Assembly: GCA_000433535.1 (NCBI GenBank)
Contig: FR892673.1
Span: 1-47,422 of the forward strand
Source of the DNA: Dorea sp. CAG:317
GTDB taxonomy: Bacteria; Bacillota; Clostridia; Lachnospirales; Lachnospiraceae
Reading direction: 5' to 3'
Length of the DNA: 47,422 bases
Position numbers and translations under genes: made by a program. Shown here one piece after another: positions 1-7,829 of the stretch. Numbering within the stretch: position 1 is the stretch's first letter; every line of letters starts with the position of its first letter. The notes under the pieces were generated by a model, which saw only the letters and a program-made list of their open reading frames with translations, was not told the DNA's origin and did not search any database.

Positions 1-2
1 GG

Positions 3-800
3 GCATGTATTGAACTGTCCGCAAAAAATGACCGACTGAAATCGGTCACAGTGGTCAATTACATAGCATCTGTGTTCTGGTGTTTTTATTTTCTCCCGGA
101 TAAGCATCTGTATCCGGCGGCAGATGGACAGGCATTTGTTCTTGTGCTCAGTATCATCAATGGTTGTCTGTATTTGGGGACACTGCTTCTTCAGCAAGTG
201 AATATACGGAAGAATGGAACGACAATATCAGCTTCATTCAGCCATATGGGAGTACTTGTCCCTACACTACTCTCCATATTTTTGTTTGGGGAATATCCGG
301 GCAGGCTTCAGTGGGTTGGAGTGGCACTGGCGCTTGCGGCAATCTTGATTTTAAATATACAGGGGCGCGCAGACAAAGAGAAAGCAAACAGCAAGATCTG
401 GCTTGTATTTCTCCTGATATCCGGCGGCTGTGCGGATATGATGTCTAAGATATTTGAACGCTATGGAAATCACCGGTATGAGAGCCACTTCCTATTTTAT
501 ACTTTTGTGATCGCATTAATTTTAAGTGTTGTGTGGATGGTGTATACAAAAGAATGGCCTTCATACAGAGAAGTGATCTATGGATTTGTTATGGGAAGCT
601 TTAATTATTTGAGTACGATGTTTTTGTTGAAATCGGTTCTTAGGCTTCCGGCATTTCTTGTGTATCCGGTGTACAGTGTGGGCGTGATCTTATTCGTAAA
701 TGTTGTGAATTTCCTGTTTTTGAAAGAAAGACTGCAAAAGAAAGACTGTGTTGCAATGGCGTGTATCAGCGCAGCGCTTGTGCTGATGGGAGGAAACTAG
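3..800 (+). CDS. DMT/EamA-family permease, 5' end cut off by the window
   Basis: The reading frame is open from the first bases of the window to the stop at 798-800, so the gene begins upstream; a GTG at 51 lies inside it and is not a convincing start because no ribosome site precedes it. The visible 265 residues are very hydrophobic, with about eight candidate membrane spans. They contain a paired-repeat pattern in which the segment near GEYPGRLQWVGVALALAAI resembles the later LKERLQKKDCVAMACISAAL segment, as expected for the second helices of EamA repeats. The family exports or imports small metabolites across the cytoplasmic membrane, but the substrate cannot be read from sequence. No terminator is evident before the next gene. 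Confidence 0.75.
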   Translation, partial: ACIELSAKNDRLKSVTVVNYIASVFWCFYFLPDKHLYPAADGQAFVLVLSIINGCLYLGTLLLQQVNIRKNGTTISASFSHMGVLVPTLLSIFLFGEYPGRLQWVGVALALAAILILNIQGRADKEKANSKIWLVFLLISGGCADMMSKIFERYGNHRYESHFLFYTFVIALILSVVWMVYTKEWPSYREVIYGFVMGSFNYLSTMFLLKSVLRLPAFLVYPVYSVGVILFVNVVNFLFLKERLQKKDCVAMACISAALVLMGGN

Positions 801-934
801 TGCGGCAAAGATTTACGATTTGTTGTACCGGTGTACAAATTAAATTTTTGCAGGTGTTCCACTTGAGAACATTTTGTAGTATAATATATATAAGTTTTAT
901 GAATGAAACTGGAATGTAGCTTGGGGAGGCAATC

Positions 935-1795
935 ATGAAATTTAATGCAAAAGAAGACTTGAAAAGACTGTTCGTTGTGTGTCTGGCTTCAGTGATCATG
1001 GCACTGAATATTAAATCATTTGTGCGGACGGGAGGTTTGTATCCGGGAGGTGCCACGGGACTTACGCTTTTGATTCAGAGAAGTGCGGAATTATTCTTCC
1101 ATATTACACTGCCGTATACGGTTGTCAATGTGGTGCTCAACTCTATACCGGTATACATTGGATTCCGGTTTATCGGTAAGAAGTTCACGTTATATTCCTG
1201 TCTGATGATCGTTCTAAGCGGTGCGCTTACAGATATACTGCCGGGTTATGTGATTACTTATGATACGCTTCTGATCAGCATATTCGGAGGATTGATCAAT
1301 GGTCTTGTTATCAGCCTTTGTCTTGCGGTAAATGCCACAACAGGGGGAACGGATTTCATTGCAATTTTCTTATCTGACCGCAAGGGAATCGACTCGTGGA
1401 ACATGATCTTAGGGTTGAATGTAGTGATTCTTGCAATCGCAGGTGTGTTATTCGGATGGGATAAAGCATTGTATTCCATTATTTTCCAGTATACATCTAC
1501 GCAGGTTGTTCACATACTCTATAAGAAATACCAGCAGCATACTATATTTGTTGTGACAGATCATGCGGGCGCTGTATATGAAGGGATTTCCAAGACCACA
1601 CATCACAGTGCGACGATCATGGAGGGAGAAGGCTACTACGAACATAAGGAGAGAAAGATCGTATATTCCGTTGTTTCAAGTGCAGAGATAAAAAAAGTGT
1701 TAAGCGTAATACAGGAGGTAGATCCGCATGCGTTTGTCAATGTAATGAAGACAGAACAGGTAGCAGGCAGATTCTATCAGAAACCAAATGAATAG
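935..1795 (+). CDS. YitT-family membrane protein (YitT + DUF2179 domains)
   Basis: The 286-residue protein has an N-terminal half with about five hydrophobic spans and the conserved GGLYPGGATGLTLLIQR stretch (about residues 32-48) and a second Gly-rich NATTGGTDFIA stretch typical of YitT proteins. The last 80 or so residues form a soluble DUF2179 domain (HTIFVVTDHAGAVYEGI, then a FVNVMKTEQVAGRFY end). Length matches the family's usual 280-295. ATG at 935 is preceded by GGGGAGG at about 923-929. A TATAAT at 880-885 is a likely -10 box, but no good -35 stands at the normal spacing. The biochemical function of YitT proteins is not established. It is followed after 27 bases by the cytidylate kinase-like gene, probably co-transcribed. 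Confidence 0.85.
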   Translation: MKFNAKEDLKRLFVVCLASVIMALNIKSFVRTGGLYPGGATGLTLLIQRSAELFFHITLPYTVVNVVLNSIPVYIGFRFIGKKFTLYSCLMIVLSGALTDILPGYVITYDTLLISIFGGLINGLVISLCLAVNATTGGTDFIAIFLSDRKGIDSWNMILGLNVVILAIAGVLFGWDKALYSIIFQYTSTQVVHILYKKYQQHTIFVVTDHAGAVYEGISKTTHHSATIMEGEGYYEHKERKIVYSVVSSAEIKKVLSVIQEVDPHAFVNVMKTEQVAGRFYQKPNE

Positions 1796-1822
1796 TTGTT
1801 GTTCAGACGAGGAGGGATCTGT

Positions 1823-2452
1823 ATGGCAAAGCAAGTAGTTGTTACGATTGGACGTCAATTCGGAAGTGGTGGACACGAGATTGGAAATCTTCTGGCGGAG
1901 AGACTTGATATTCCGCTGTATGACAATAATCTTGTGAGAATGGCGGCAGAGAGACTTGGGATTCGGGAGGCCACTGTTCAAACAGTGGACGAGACAACAT
2001 TGAATAGTTTTCTGACAGGGTATGTGCTTGCCCCGCTTGATTATTCCTCATCCTTTCAAGCAGTGGAATGTACACAGCCGCTGAATGAACAGGTCTATGA
2101 TCTTCAGTGCGAGATTATCCGGAAACTTGCGGCAAAGGGTTCCTGTGTAATGGTGGGACGATGCGCGGATTATGTGCTGAAAGATCAGGCGGAGTGTCTG
2201 AATGTTTTCATTTACGCAGAGAAAGAAGACCGGATCAAACGGATTGCGCAGCGCTATGATCTGTCAGAGAGAAAAGCAGCAGATAAGATCAAACGAATCG
2301 ACCGCGAGAGAAAGAGCTATTATGAATTTCACACAGGTTCTGACTGGGGAAGCATCGGAGCGCATCAGATGTTGCTAAATGTCAGCAAACTCGGTGTGGA
2401 AGGCACGGTGGATGTACTGGAAGTAATTTGTCGGAGAAAGATGAAAGAATAA
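1823..2452 (+). CDS. Cytidylate kinase-like family protein
   Basis: This 209-residue protein begins with MAKQVVVTIGRQFGSGG, a P-loop-like nucleotide-binding start in which GRQFGSGGHEIG takes the Walker A position, as in the Cytidylate_kin2 family. The middle carries VGRCADYVL and the end an Arg/Lys-rich lid-like region (KRIAQRYDLSERKAADKIKRIDRERKSYYEFHTG). I chose the ATG at 1823 because GGAGGG stands at 1811-1816. The frame is open further upstream to 1796, directly after the YitT stop, but that extension has no ribosome site. The family is related to CMP kinases but usually coexists with a canonical cmk, so its true substrate is uncertain. A hairpin terminator follows. Confidence 0.8.
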   Translation: MAKQVVVTIGRQFGSGGHEIGNLLAERLDIPLYDNNLVRMAAERLGIREATVQTVDETTLNSFLTGYVLAPLDYSSSFQAVECTQPLNEQVYDLQCEIIRKLAAKGSCVMVGRCADYVLKDQAECLNVFIYAEKEDRIKRIAQRYDLSERKAADKIKRIDRERKSYYEFHTGSDWGSIGAHQMLLNVSKLGVEGTVDVLEVICRRKMKE

Positions 2453-2482
2453 GCTTCAAAAGATAAAATAATGAGTAAGACG

Positions 2483-2516
2483 AGAAGGGGAATTGTTATA
2501 ATTCCCCTTCTTATTT
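2483..2516 (+). terminator. Hairpin terminator after the cytidylate kinase-like gene
   Basis: A perfect stem pairs GAAGGGGAATT (2484-2494) with AATTCCCCTTC (2500-2510) around a 5-base loop, extended by one A-T pair and followed by TTATTT. The T run is short. It ends only a few bases before the ribosome site of the next gene (AAGGAG, 2517-2522). Confidence 0.65.
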
Positions 2517-2532
2517 AAGGAGTTTTGGTTAG

Positions 2533-3387
2533 ATGGAAATAGTAATAGAAACATGCTTAGATAGTATCAAAATGCTTCCGTTTTTATTTTTTGCATTTTT
2601 GCTGATAGAATTTCTGGAGTATTATTCCGGGGAAATGTCGGGGAAATTGCTTAAAAAAGTCGGGAAAGCAGGACCGGTTGTCGGCGCAGTGCTTGGCTGT
2701 GTACCGCAGTGCGGTTTTTCTGTGTTGGCAGCCAATTTATACGCAGGAGGCGTCTTGTCGGCAGGAACGTTGATTGCAGTGTTTGCCGCCACATCTGATG
2801 AGGCGGTGTTGATTCTTATGGCAAATCCGGGGCGTGCAGGAGAGATTATCTGGCTTCTGGCGGTTAAGGTTGTGATTGCGGTTGCAGCGGGGTATTTTGT
2901 GGACGGTGTCATGCAAAAATACATTGTCCGAACAGAAAAAAACGTGCATATCAAGCCGAGGGAAACAGTGCGGCCTTCCAAAATGGAAGTGGTCAGAGAA
3001 GCGATTGGTCACACCTTCCGTATCTTCGCTTATTTATTTGTCTTTAATCTGATCTTGAATTTTGCCATTGAATTGCTGGGGATTCAGAAATTATCAGAGA
3101 TTCTTCTTGGAAATACGGTGTTTCAGCCAATCATCGCAGCAATCATCGGGCTGATTCCGAATTGTGCGGCATCCGTGATTTTGACACAGCTGTATTTGAG
3201 CGGAGCAATCTCTTTTGCATCGGTCGTTTCCGGTCTGTGTACCGGAGCAGGAGTCGGATTAATCGTTTTATTTAAAATGAATTCAGACAAAAAAGAGAAT
3301 TTTCGAATCTTACTGACACTTGTTGCAATAGCGTCTGTTGCGGGAATGTTTTTGCAATTCTTGCAATTTTATTACAATGTGCTATAA
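2533..3387 (+). CDS. Putative heavy-metal/arsenic exporter, ArsP_2-type permease
   Basis: The 284-residue integral membrane protein has roughly eight to ten hydrophobic spans in two halves. Each half carries a matching motif: GCVPQCGFSVLAANLY near residue 55 and GLIPNCAASVILTQLY near residue 208. This duplicated (V/I)P-x-C motif is what I know from the ArsP_2 (DUF2899) putative 10-TM metal exporters. A basic cytoplasmic linker (about residues 127-155) separates the halves. The single Cys in each motif could bind a thiophilic metal or metalloid; that is inference. ATG 2533 is preceded by AAGGAG at 2517-2522. No metal-responsive regulator lies next to it, so the substrate is unassigned. Confidence 0.75.
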   Translation: MEIVIETCLDSIKMLPFLFFAFLLIEFLEYYSGEMSGKLLKKVGKAGPVVGAVLGCVPQCGFSVLAANLYAGGVLSAGTLIAVFAATSDEAVLILMANPGRAGEIIWLLAVKVVIAVAAGYFVDGVMQKYIVRTEKNVHIKPRETVRPSKMEVVREAIGHTFRIFAYLFVFNLILNFAIELLGIQKLSEILLGNTVFQPIIAAIIGLIPNCAASVILTQLYLSGAISFASVVSGLCTGAGVGLIVLFKMNSDKKENFRILLTLVAIASVAGMFLQFLQFYYNVL

Positions 3388-3388
3388 T
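3361..3388 (+). promoter_or_regulatory. Sigma-A-type promoter inside the end of the exporter gene
   Basis: TTGCAA (3361-3366), a 16-base spacer, and TATAAT (3383-3388) precede the DUF6465 gene. The predicted RNA would start about 3395 and open with a 9-bp hairpin (3397-3405 pairing with 3413-3421, with three G-U pairs), which could protect the 5' end. Confidence 0.55.
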
Positions 3389-3440
3389 GATTCAGGGCCG
3401 GAATGAGAAAAGTGTTTCGGCAATTTAAGGAGGAATTATC

Positions 3441-3944
3441 ATGGCTAGAAAAAAAGCAACCGTAGTAACTAAGAAGACCGGAACTGTAAAAACAGCACCA
3501 GTAAAGGCAGAGACAGTGAAAAAGACAGAGCCGATGAAGACTTCCACAACAGAGAAAACAACAGCAAAGATTGCCGAAGAAAAACCGGAAGTAAAAGCTG
3601 AAGTAAAAGCTGAGGTAAAAGCCGAAGTAAAGCCAGAAGTGAAGGCAGAGGTAAAACCAGAAGCAAAACCGGAGACAAAACCATCTGTTGAGACAAAAGC
3701 ACCTGCTAAAAAGGCACCTGTTAAAAAAGCGGCTGCAAAAAAAGATATTAAAGTAAAAGCAGTTGTAGAGTATTATGGAAAACAGGTAGAAGAAAAAGAC
3801 ATGATCGCAGCAGTAAAGAAAGCATGGACAAAATCAGGCAGAAAAATAGCAGACATTAAGACAATTGATCTTTACATAAAACCGGAAGAAGGCGCTGTAT
3901 ATTATGTAATCAACGGTATTGATACCGGAGCAGTTGCATTCTAA
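3441..3944 (+). CDS. DUF6465-family protein with Lys/Ala/Pro/Glu repeats
   Basis: This 167-residue protein has no signal peptide. Residues 1-95 are low-complexity and highly charged, including a run of (K-A/P-E-V/A) tetrapeptides at about residues 51-80 and a KAPVKKAAAKK stretch, reminiscent of histone-like or linker tails. The last 70 residues, starting IKVKAVVEYYGKQV, form a compact alpha/beta domain that matches my memory of DUF6465, common in Lachnospiraceae. Function is unknown; nucleic-acid or envelope-polymer binding by the basic tail is only a guess. ATG 3441 follows AAGGAGG (3427-3433). It has its own promoter and a strong terminator, so it is probably a single-gene unit. Confidence 0.8.
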   Translation: MARKKATVVTKKTGTVKTAPVKAETVKKTEPMKTSTTEKTTAKIAEEKPEVKAEVKAEVKAEVKPEVKAEVKPEAKPETKPSVETKAPAKKAPVKKAAAKKDIKVKAVVEYYGKQVEEKDMIAAVKKAWTKSGRKIADIKTIDLYIKPEEGAVYYVINGIDTGAVAF

Positions 3945-3957
3945 GATGCCAGGGAGA

Positions 3958-3986
3958 GAACACCTTCAAGAAGGGTGTTCTTTTTT
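3958..3986 (+). terminator. Rho-independent terminator of the DUF6465 gene
   Basis: GAACACC (3958-3964) pairs with GGTGTTC (3974-3980), followed immediately by a T6 run. Further pairs inside the loop are possible. Confidence 0.8.
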
Positions 3987-4115
3987 GATGCCCATCTTTA
4001 CATATTCGGAAAAATCATTTAAAATAAATTACAGAATTATTGTGCCTCGTTATCAGGGGGCATGATCATTTGGCAGGAGTCATAATTAATTAAGGGACAG
4101 AAGGAGAGACATTAT

Positions 4116-4805
4116 ATGAATGAAGTTATGGATATGGGTAATACAATGTTAAATGTCGGACAGACGATGGAAATGCTGATCGCAACGATTGTTGTTGGCG
4201 TGTTGTTGAGCCTTTTTGGGTTGAAGCTTGTTCGTGTACTTACTACCATTGTCGGTCTTGTTCTCGGCGCAGGAGTCGGTCTTGTTATTTCGCATTTGCT
4301 TGGCTGGTCGGGACTTACGGTGGCAATCGTAACGCTGGGCTGTGCAGTCGTCCTTGCGGCGTTGTCGTTCTTCCTGTATCGAATGGGAGTATTTCTTACC
4401 GTATTCGTGTCGGTACTTGGCATTTGTATCTCGGTGATGTATCCTGGTACAAATCTGATGCTGGTGATCTATCTGGCGGCAGCATTGGTGTTTGCTATAT
4501 TATCGGCTATCTTTGTAGAACCTTTGGTGATTGTCGTAACAGCAGTATCGGGTGGTGTAAATGCAGCGCTTGCGATTGTTTCATTGGCAGGACTGTCAGG
4601 CAATCTTCTGATCACGGTAGGAATTGCGGCAGTGATCATAATCGTGGGAATGATTGTTCAGTTCATGATGCATTCCAGAAAGATTGGGAAAAAAGAGAAG
4701 AAACAGGCAGAGATCATTAAAGAGAAGGATTCTGTAGAGTCAGAAGTGGAAAAAGCCCGCCTGATTCTGGATGATTTTGACGATGAAGATGAAACGGAAG
4801 ACTAG
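4116..4805 (+). CDS. DUF4203-like multi-pass membrane protein
   Basis: The 229-residue protein has about seven hydrophobic spans packed between residues 18 and 187, rich in Gly and Val, with the repeated pattern LFGLKLVRVLTTIVGLVLGAGVG that resembles DUF4203/TMEM198-like proteins. It ends with a charged cytoplasmic tail (from about residue 188) with a Glu/Lys coiled-coil-like segment and an acidic terminus DDFDDEDETED. Start ATG 4116 has AAGGAG at 4101-4106. Function is unknown. The gene is followed by a hairpin that overlaps the translation start region of a small membrane peptide gene. I see no clear promoter in 3987-4115. Confidence 0.7.
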   Translation: MNEVMDMGNTMLNVGQTMEMLIATIVVGVLLSLFGLKLVRVLTTIVGLVLGAGVGLVISHLLGWSGLTVAIVTLGCAVVLAALSFFLYRMGVFLTVFVSVLGICISVMYPGTNLMLVIYLAAALVFAILSAIFVEPLVIVVTAVSGGVNAALAIVSLAGLSGNLLITVGIAAVIIIVGMIVQFMMHSRKIGKKEKKQAEIIKEKDSVESEVEKARLILDDFDDEDETED

Positions 4806-4820
4806 AGTCCGTTTTATAGA

Positions 4821-4862
4821 ACACCTCTTCTGCTATAGTTGAAACTATAGAAGGAGAGGTGT
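4821..4862 (+). promoter_or_regulatory. Long hairpin enclosing a Shine-Dalgarno sequence
   Basis: Bases 4821-4839 pair with 4844-4862: 19 positions with one mismatch (4832/4851) and one G-T pair, around a 4-base loop. It is followed by ATTTTTAT, so it could terminate transcription of the DUF4203-like gene. Its 3' arm contains AAGGAG (4851-4856) and GAGGTG, the ribosome site of the small ORF starting at 4869, and would hide it. Confidence 0.7.
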
Positions 4863-4868
4863 ATTTTT

Positions 4869-5039
4869 ATGAAAAGAATTCGTAATATAATAATGGTAAC
4901 ATGTCTGGTGCTTCAAGTGATGGTGGCGGTAGTATTCGGATTTGCGCAGACGGAGTTTCCAAATACTGTCTATTTCGTTTGTTGGTGCCTGTTAGGAGGT
5001 ATTATTTTACTGTCGTCAGAAAGAAGAAAGACAATTTGA
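4869..5039 (+). CDS. Small 56-residue membrane protein, two predicted spans
   Basis: The frame encodes 56 residues, from MKRIRNIIMVTCLV to LSSERRKTI. Two hydrophobic segments (about residues 7-26 and 34-50) are separated by a short polar loop (QTEFPNT). Basic residues flank both ends (KRIR at the start, ERRK at the end), so both termini are probably cytoplasmic. A ribosome site (AAGGAG, then GAGGTG) precedes the ATG but lies inside the 4821-4862 hairpin, so translation may be repressed. I do not recognise the family. That it is a real gene rests on the amphipathic pattern, the ribosome site and codon use. Confidence 0.5.
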   Translation: MKRIRNIIMVTCLVLQVMVAVVFGFAQTEFPNTVYFVCWCLLGGIILLSSERRKTI

Positions 5040-5057
5040 ATGGATGACTGACATTGG

Positions 5058-5085
5058 TTGTATTTTAGAGCAGATGTGATATAAT
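5058..5085 (+). promoter_or_regulatory. Promoter of the PHP-domain gene
   Basis: TATAAT at 5080-5085 is preceded by TG at 5077-5078 (extended -10) and by TTGTAT at 5058-5063 with a 16-base spacer. Confidence 0.55.
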
Positions 5086-5118
5086 AGTATTTAAGAAGAC
5101 AGTGAAGGAGGCTTACTT

Positions 5119-5958
5119 ATGAAGCTGGATATGCATTGCCATGTAAAAGAAGGTTCGGTGGATAGTAAGGTAAGCTTGGATGAATATATCACTAAGCTGA
5201 AAGCAAATGGTTTTGACGGAATGCTGATTACAGATCACGATACCTACAAGGGATACCGACATTGGAAATATCAAATGAAGGGACAAGTTCATGAGGATTT
5301 TGTCGTTTTAAAAGGAATTGAATATGACACCTGTGATGCGGGACATATTATCTGCATTATGCCGGAGGGAGTGAAGATGCGGCTTCTTGAGATCCGTGGT
5401 CTTCCGGTATCGGTGTTGATTGATTTTGTCCATAAGAATGGAGGAATTCTAGGACCGGCACATCCTTGTGGAGAGAAGTACATGAGTTTTACGAACACAA
5501 AGCGGTTTTTCAAATCGCCGGAACTCATAAAGCGGTTTGATTTTATTGAAGCTTTTAATGCATGTGAGCCGGAAGCTTCTAACGAAGGTGCCATGAAGCT
5601 GGCTAAGAAGTACAAAAAGCCGGGGATTGGCGGAAGTGATGCGCATAAAATTGATTGTGTATCGAAGGGCTATACGATTCTTCCGGAGAGGGTTACCTGT
5701 GAGACAGAATTGATTTCTCTGATTCGAAGAAAAGTCCCGATTGAGGTTGGCGGAACGCTCTATGATAAGACGACGAAGGACAGGATCGGAAAAGCAAGTA
5801 AGCTTTTGGCGTATTCTTTCTGGTTTTACAATAAGGGCGGAGAACTGGCAAAAAGATATAAGAGAAGAAAGAAAGGAGATGTGGAGAATCCAATGGATCC
5901 GATTGATCCGATTGAAATTCCGTATCTTCAGGAAATGAAAAAGAAACGAACGATCTGA
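5119..5958 (+). CDS. PHP-domain metal-dependent phosphoesterase
   Basis: This 279-residue soluble protein carries the PHP metal-site motifs in order: H6-C-H8 at the N terminus (DMHCH), TDHD at residues 38-41, an Asp/Cys/His cluster DTCDAGH at about 70-76, GPAHP with H115, and GSDAH with D174 and H176. PHP proteins hydrolyse phosphoesters (for example histidinol phosphate, 3'-5' bisphosphates or short oligonucleotides). The substrate here is not evident. A basic C-terminal extension (about residues 235-279, KRYKRRKKGD) could touch RNA or membrane phospholipid; this is inference. The ATG follows GAAGGAGG (5105-5112). It has its own promoter and a strong terminator. Confidence 0.85.
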   Translation: MKLDMHCHVKEGSVDSKVSLDEYITKLKANGFDGMLITDHDTYKGYRHWKYQMKGQVHEDFVVLKGIEYDTCDAGHIICIMPEGVKMRLLEIRGLPVSVLIDFVHKNGGILGPAHPCGEKYMSFTNTKRFFKSPELIKRFDFIEAFNACEPEASNEGAMKLAKKYKKPGIGGSDAHKIDCVSKGYTILPERVTCETELISLIRRKVPIEVGGTLYDKTTKDRIGKASKLLAYSFWFYNKGGELAKRYKRRKKGDVENPMDPIDPIEIPYLQEMKKKRTI

Positions 5959-5963
5959 TTTCA

Positions 5964-6005
5964 ACAGTTCCGGTAAGAAAGTGTTCTTATCGGAACTGTT
6001 TTTTT
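5964..6005 (+). terminator. Strong rho-independent terminator of the PHP gene
   Basis: A 16-bp stem pairs 5964-5979 with 5984-5999 (one G-T pair), loop AGTG, followed by T7. Confidence 0.9.
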
Positions 6006-6067
6006 GACGAAAAAATGAATGGATTTTTGTTATATGTGCCGAATCTTTATGACTCTTGAAAACTGTA

Positions 6068-6096
6068 TTGACATTGGTGAGAAAAATCTATATGAT
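6068..6096 (+). promoter_or_regulatory. Consensus promoter of the thioester-domain protein gene
   Basis: Perfect TTGACA (6068-6073), 17-base spacer, TATGAT (6091-6096). Predicted start about 6103, leaving a leader of about 168 bases before the gene. Confidence 0.85.
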
Positions 6097-6102
6097 AAGG
6101 AC

Positions 6103-6262
6103 ACTCGTCGAAAGAAATTCTATTTTTATCAAACGATTCAAGGGGAAATCCCCACTGGGAAATGTCATCCCAAATTTCCAAACACGAGATAATATCTTAT
6201 AGGGAAGGAGGATAGTGTTTTTGTAACTTTTCAGATACGGATTATTTTAGAGAAGATAAGGA
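6103..6262 (+). promoter_or_regulatory. Long structured 5' leader of the surface protein, unidentified
   Basis: Between promoter and ribosome site the leader can fold as a multibranch element: CTCGT (6104-6108) with ACGAG (6184-6188) as the closing stem, GGGG (6142-6145) with CCCC (6150-6153), and TGGGA (6156-6160) with TCCCA (6168-6172). A purine-rich AAGGAGG sits at 6205-6211, far from the start. I compared it by eye with c-di-GMP-I/II, cobalamin, SAM, glycine, fluoride and T-box consensus elements and found no convincing match. Confidence 0.4.
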
Positions 6263-6270
6263 GGAACCAT

Positions 6271-7809
6271 ATGAACAAAAACAATTCCTTATGGGGGAAG
6301 TGTATCTTAGCGATCGCCTGCATGATTTTGTGTGCGGGTATATACGGTGAGGAGGCACATGCAGAAGAGGTGTCTTTGAAGAGGGGAGAAGAAGTGTTTT
6401 ATGAAGGGTATTCTACATTTTATTATTACATAAATGGTAAGCTTGGCTACTGTCTGGAACCGAAAAAATCCTCTCCGCATGACGGAACATTTCAGGCAGA
6501 GCTTCTGGATGACGGAAGCCTGATCAGTAAAGCCCTTTATTATTTATATAATGGACCGGGCTATGAAACATATATGAAACCGGCTTTTCCGGAAGCTTGG
6601 AAGAAAGCAGATCAGGCATATTGTCTGTCGCATTGTATTTTGTCTTATATTTATGATGGATGTGATCGAAAAAGTGATGCCTTTTTAGGGTTAAGCAAAC
6701 CTATGCAGGAACTTGTCATTGCATGTACAGAGAAGGTACGAAGTCTGCCGGATGTTCCAAGCCCGGGAATGCAGTTTTCTAAAACGGAATTGAATGCCTA
6801 TTTTGCACCGGAGGAGCGTGTGCAGAGAACGGGAGAGCTGATCTGTCACGGAGATAAAAGTAACACTCTGGAGCTTACACTTCCGTCTGGCGTATCACTT
6901 GTTAATAAGACTAAGGGAACAACGAAGACGGGGAAGGTAAGTGTTTCGGGAGAGGATGTTATATATTTTACAGCAGATGCAGCGGATTATAATGGAAAAA
7001 GCTGGAAAACAGGAAATTTGTACGGAAAGAACAGGCAAAAATGGAGGAGTCTGGTTGTAAGTACCGGAAGCGACGGACAACATCTTGGAACGGGCGAGCT
7101 TATCGAAGCCAAAGAACCGCCGACCGCTCTGTCAATCACATGGATACCAGAAGGAGAGGTGGAGATTGATAAGCGGGCAGATAAATCAGATAAAAAATTT
7201 CAAGTGGGAGATATCATCACTTATACGATTGATGTGACACAGCAGATTGAGCATGCGGTTGCCAAAAATGTAGTGATCACAGATACAATTCTGACCGAAG
7301 GGGTCAAACTTCAGAAAAATTCTATTGTTCTATTAGATAAGGATCAAAGCATTGTGTCAGATGCAGTTATTTCAGTTCAAGGGAATTCTTATACGATTCA
7401 TGCAGGGGAGTTTTTGCAGAGCATCCATACAGGAGAAAAATATACGGTAGAGTATCAAGTCGTGATCACGGATGAATCTGTGATCGGAAAAGAAATTCAT
7501 AATCATGTCATTGTCCGAAGTGACAATTGTGAAGAAAAAGAAGATGAGGAAAAGGTTGAAGTGGAAGAGCCGAAGGAAGAGCCGGAAGAGCCGAAGGAAG
7601 AACCGCCAAAAGAACCAGAGGAACCGGAAGAGCCGAAGGAGCCGGAACTGCCTGTGCCGGAGGAACCGGAAGAAATTACACGAAAAGTGGAAAAAACCGC
7701 TCCGGTAAAGACCGGAGATGAAGGGAACTTGATGGTTCTTATTGTAATTTCCATTCTTTCTTGCACTGTATTATTTATCTGTGGTAGAATATCACGTAAG
7801 ACTAAGTAA
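6271..7809 (+). CDS. Cell-wall surface protein with thioester (TQXA/TED) domain
   Basis: The 512-residue protein has a signal peptide (residues 1-31, AHA-like cleavage site). It continues with a thioester-type adhesin domain: Cys61 in the GYCLEPK motif and Gln116 in ADQAYCLSHC are positioned like the Cys and Gln that form the internal thioester of Gram-positive TED proteins. A DUF11/isopeptide-like Ig domain follows (about 298-420, starting EIDKRADKSDKKF). Next come a Pro/Glu/Lys wall-spanning repeat (about 425-475) and a sorting-like end: VKTGDE, a hydrophobic span, then RISRKTK. The motif is a variant, not LPXTG, and no sortase gene lies nearby. Ribosome site AAGGAGG is at about 6258-6264. 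Thioester domains bind covalently to host surface proteins. Confidence 0.85.
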   Translation: MNKNNSLWGKCILAIACMILCAGIYGEEAHAEEVSLKRGEEVFYEGYSTFYYYINGKLGYCLEPKKSSPHDGTFQAELLDDGSLISKALYYLYNGPGYETYMKPAFPEAWKKADQAYCLSHCILSYIYDGCDRKSDAFLGLSKPMQELVIACTEKVRSLPDVPSPGMQFSKTELNAYFAPEERVQRTGELICHGDKSNTLELTLPSGVSLVNKTKGTTKTGKVSVSGEDVIYFTADAADYNGKSWKTGNLYGKNRQKWRSLVVSTGSDGQHLGTGELIEAKEPPTALSITWIPEGEVEIDKRADKSDKKFQVGDIITYTIDVTQQIEHAVAKNVVITDTILTEGVKLQKNSIVLLDKDQSIVSDAVISVQGNSYTIHAGEFLQSIHTGEKYTVEYQVVITDESVIGKEIHNHVIVRSDNCEEKEDEEKVEVEEPKEEPEEPKEEPPKEPEEPEEPKEPELPVPEEPEEITRKVEKTAPVKTGDEGNLMVLIVISILSCTVLFICGRISRKTK

Positions 7810-7829
7810 GAGAACAGGAGGTTGTCGTG

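Noticed and set aside
3469..3702. Leu-rich - strand frame opposite the DUF6465 gene
   Set aside because: It is a mirror of the repeat codons (AAG/GAG read as CTT/CTC), not a membrane protein.
5449..5964. 171-codon frame on the - strand opposite the PHP gene
   Set aside because: No start signals; the + strand gene has full motif set, promoter and terminator.
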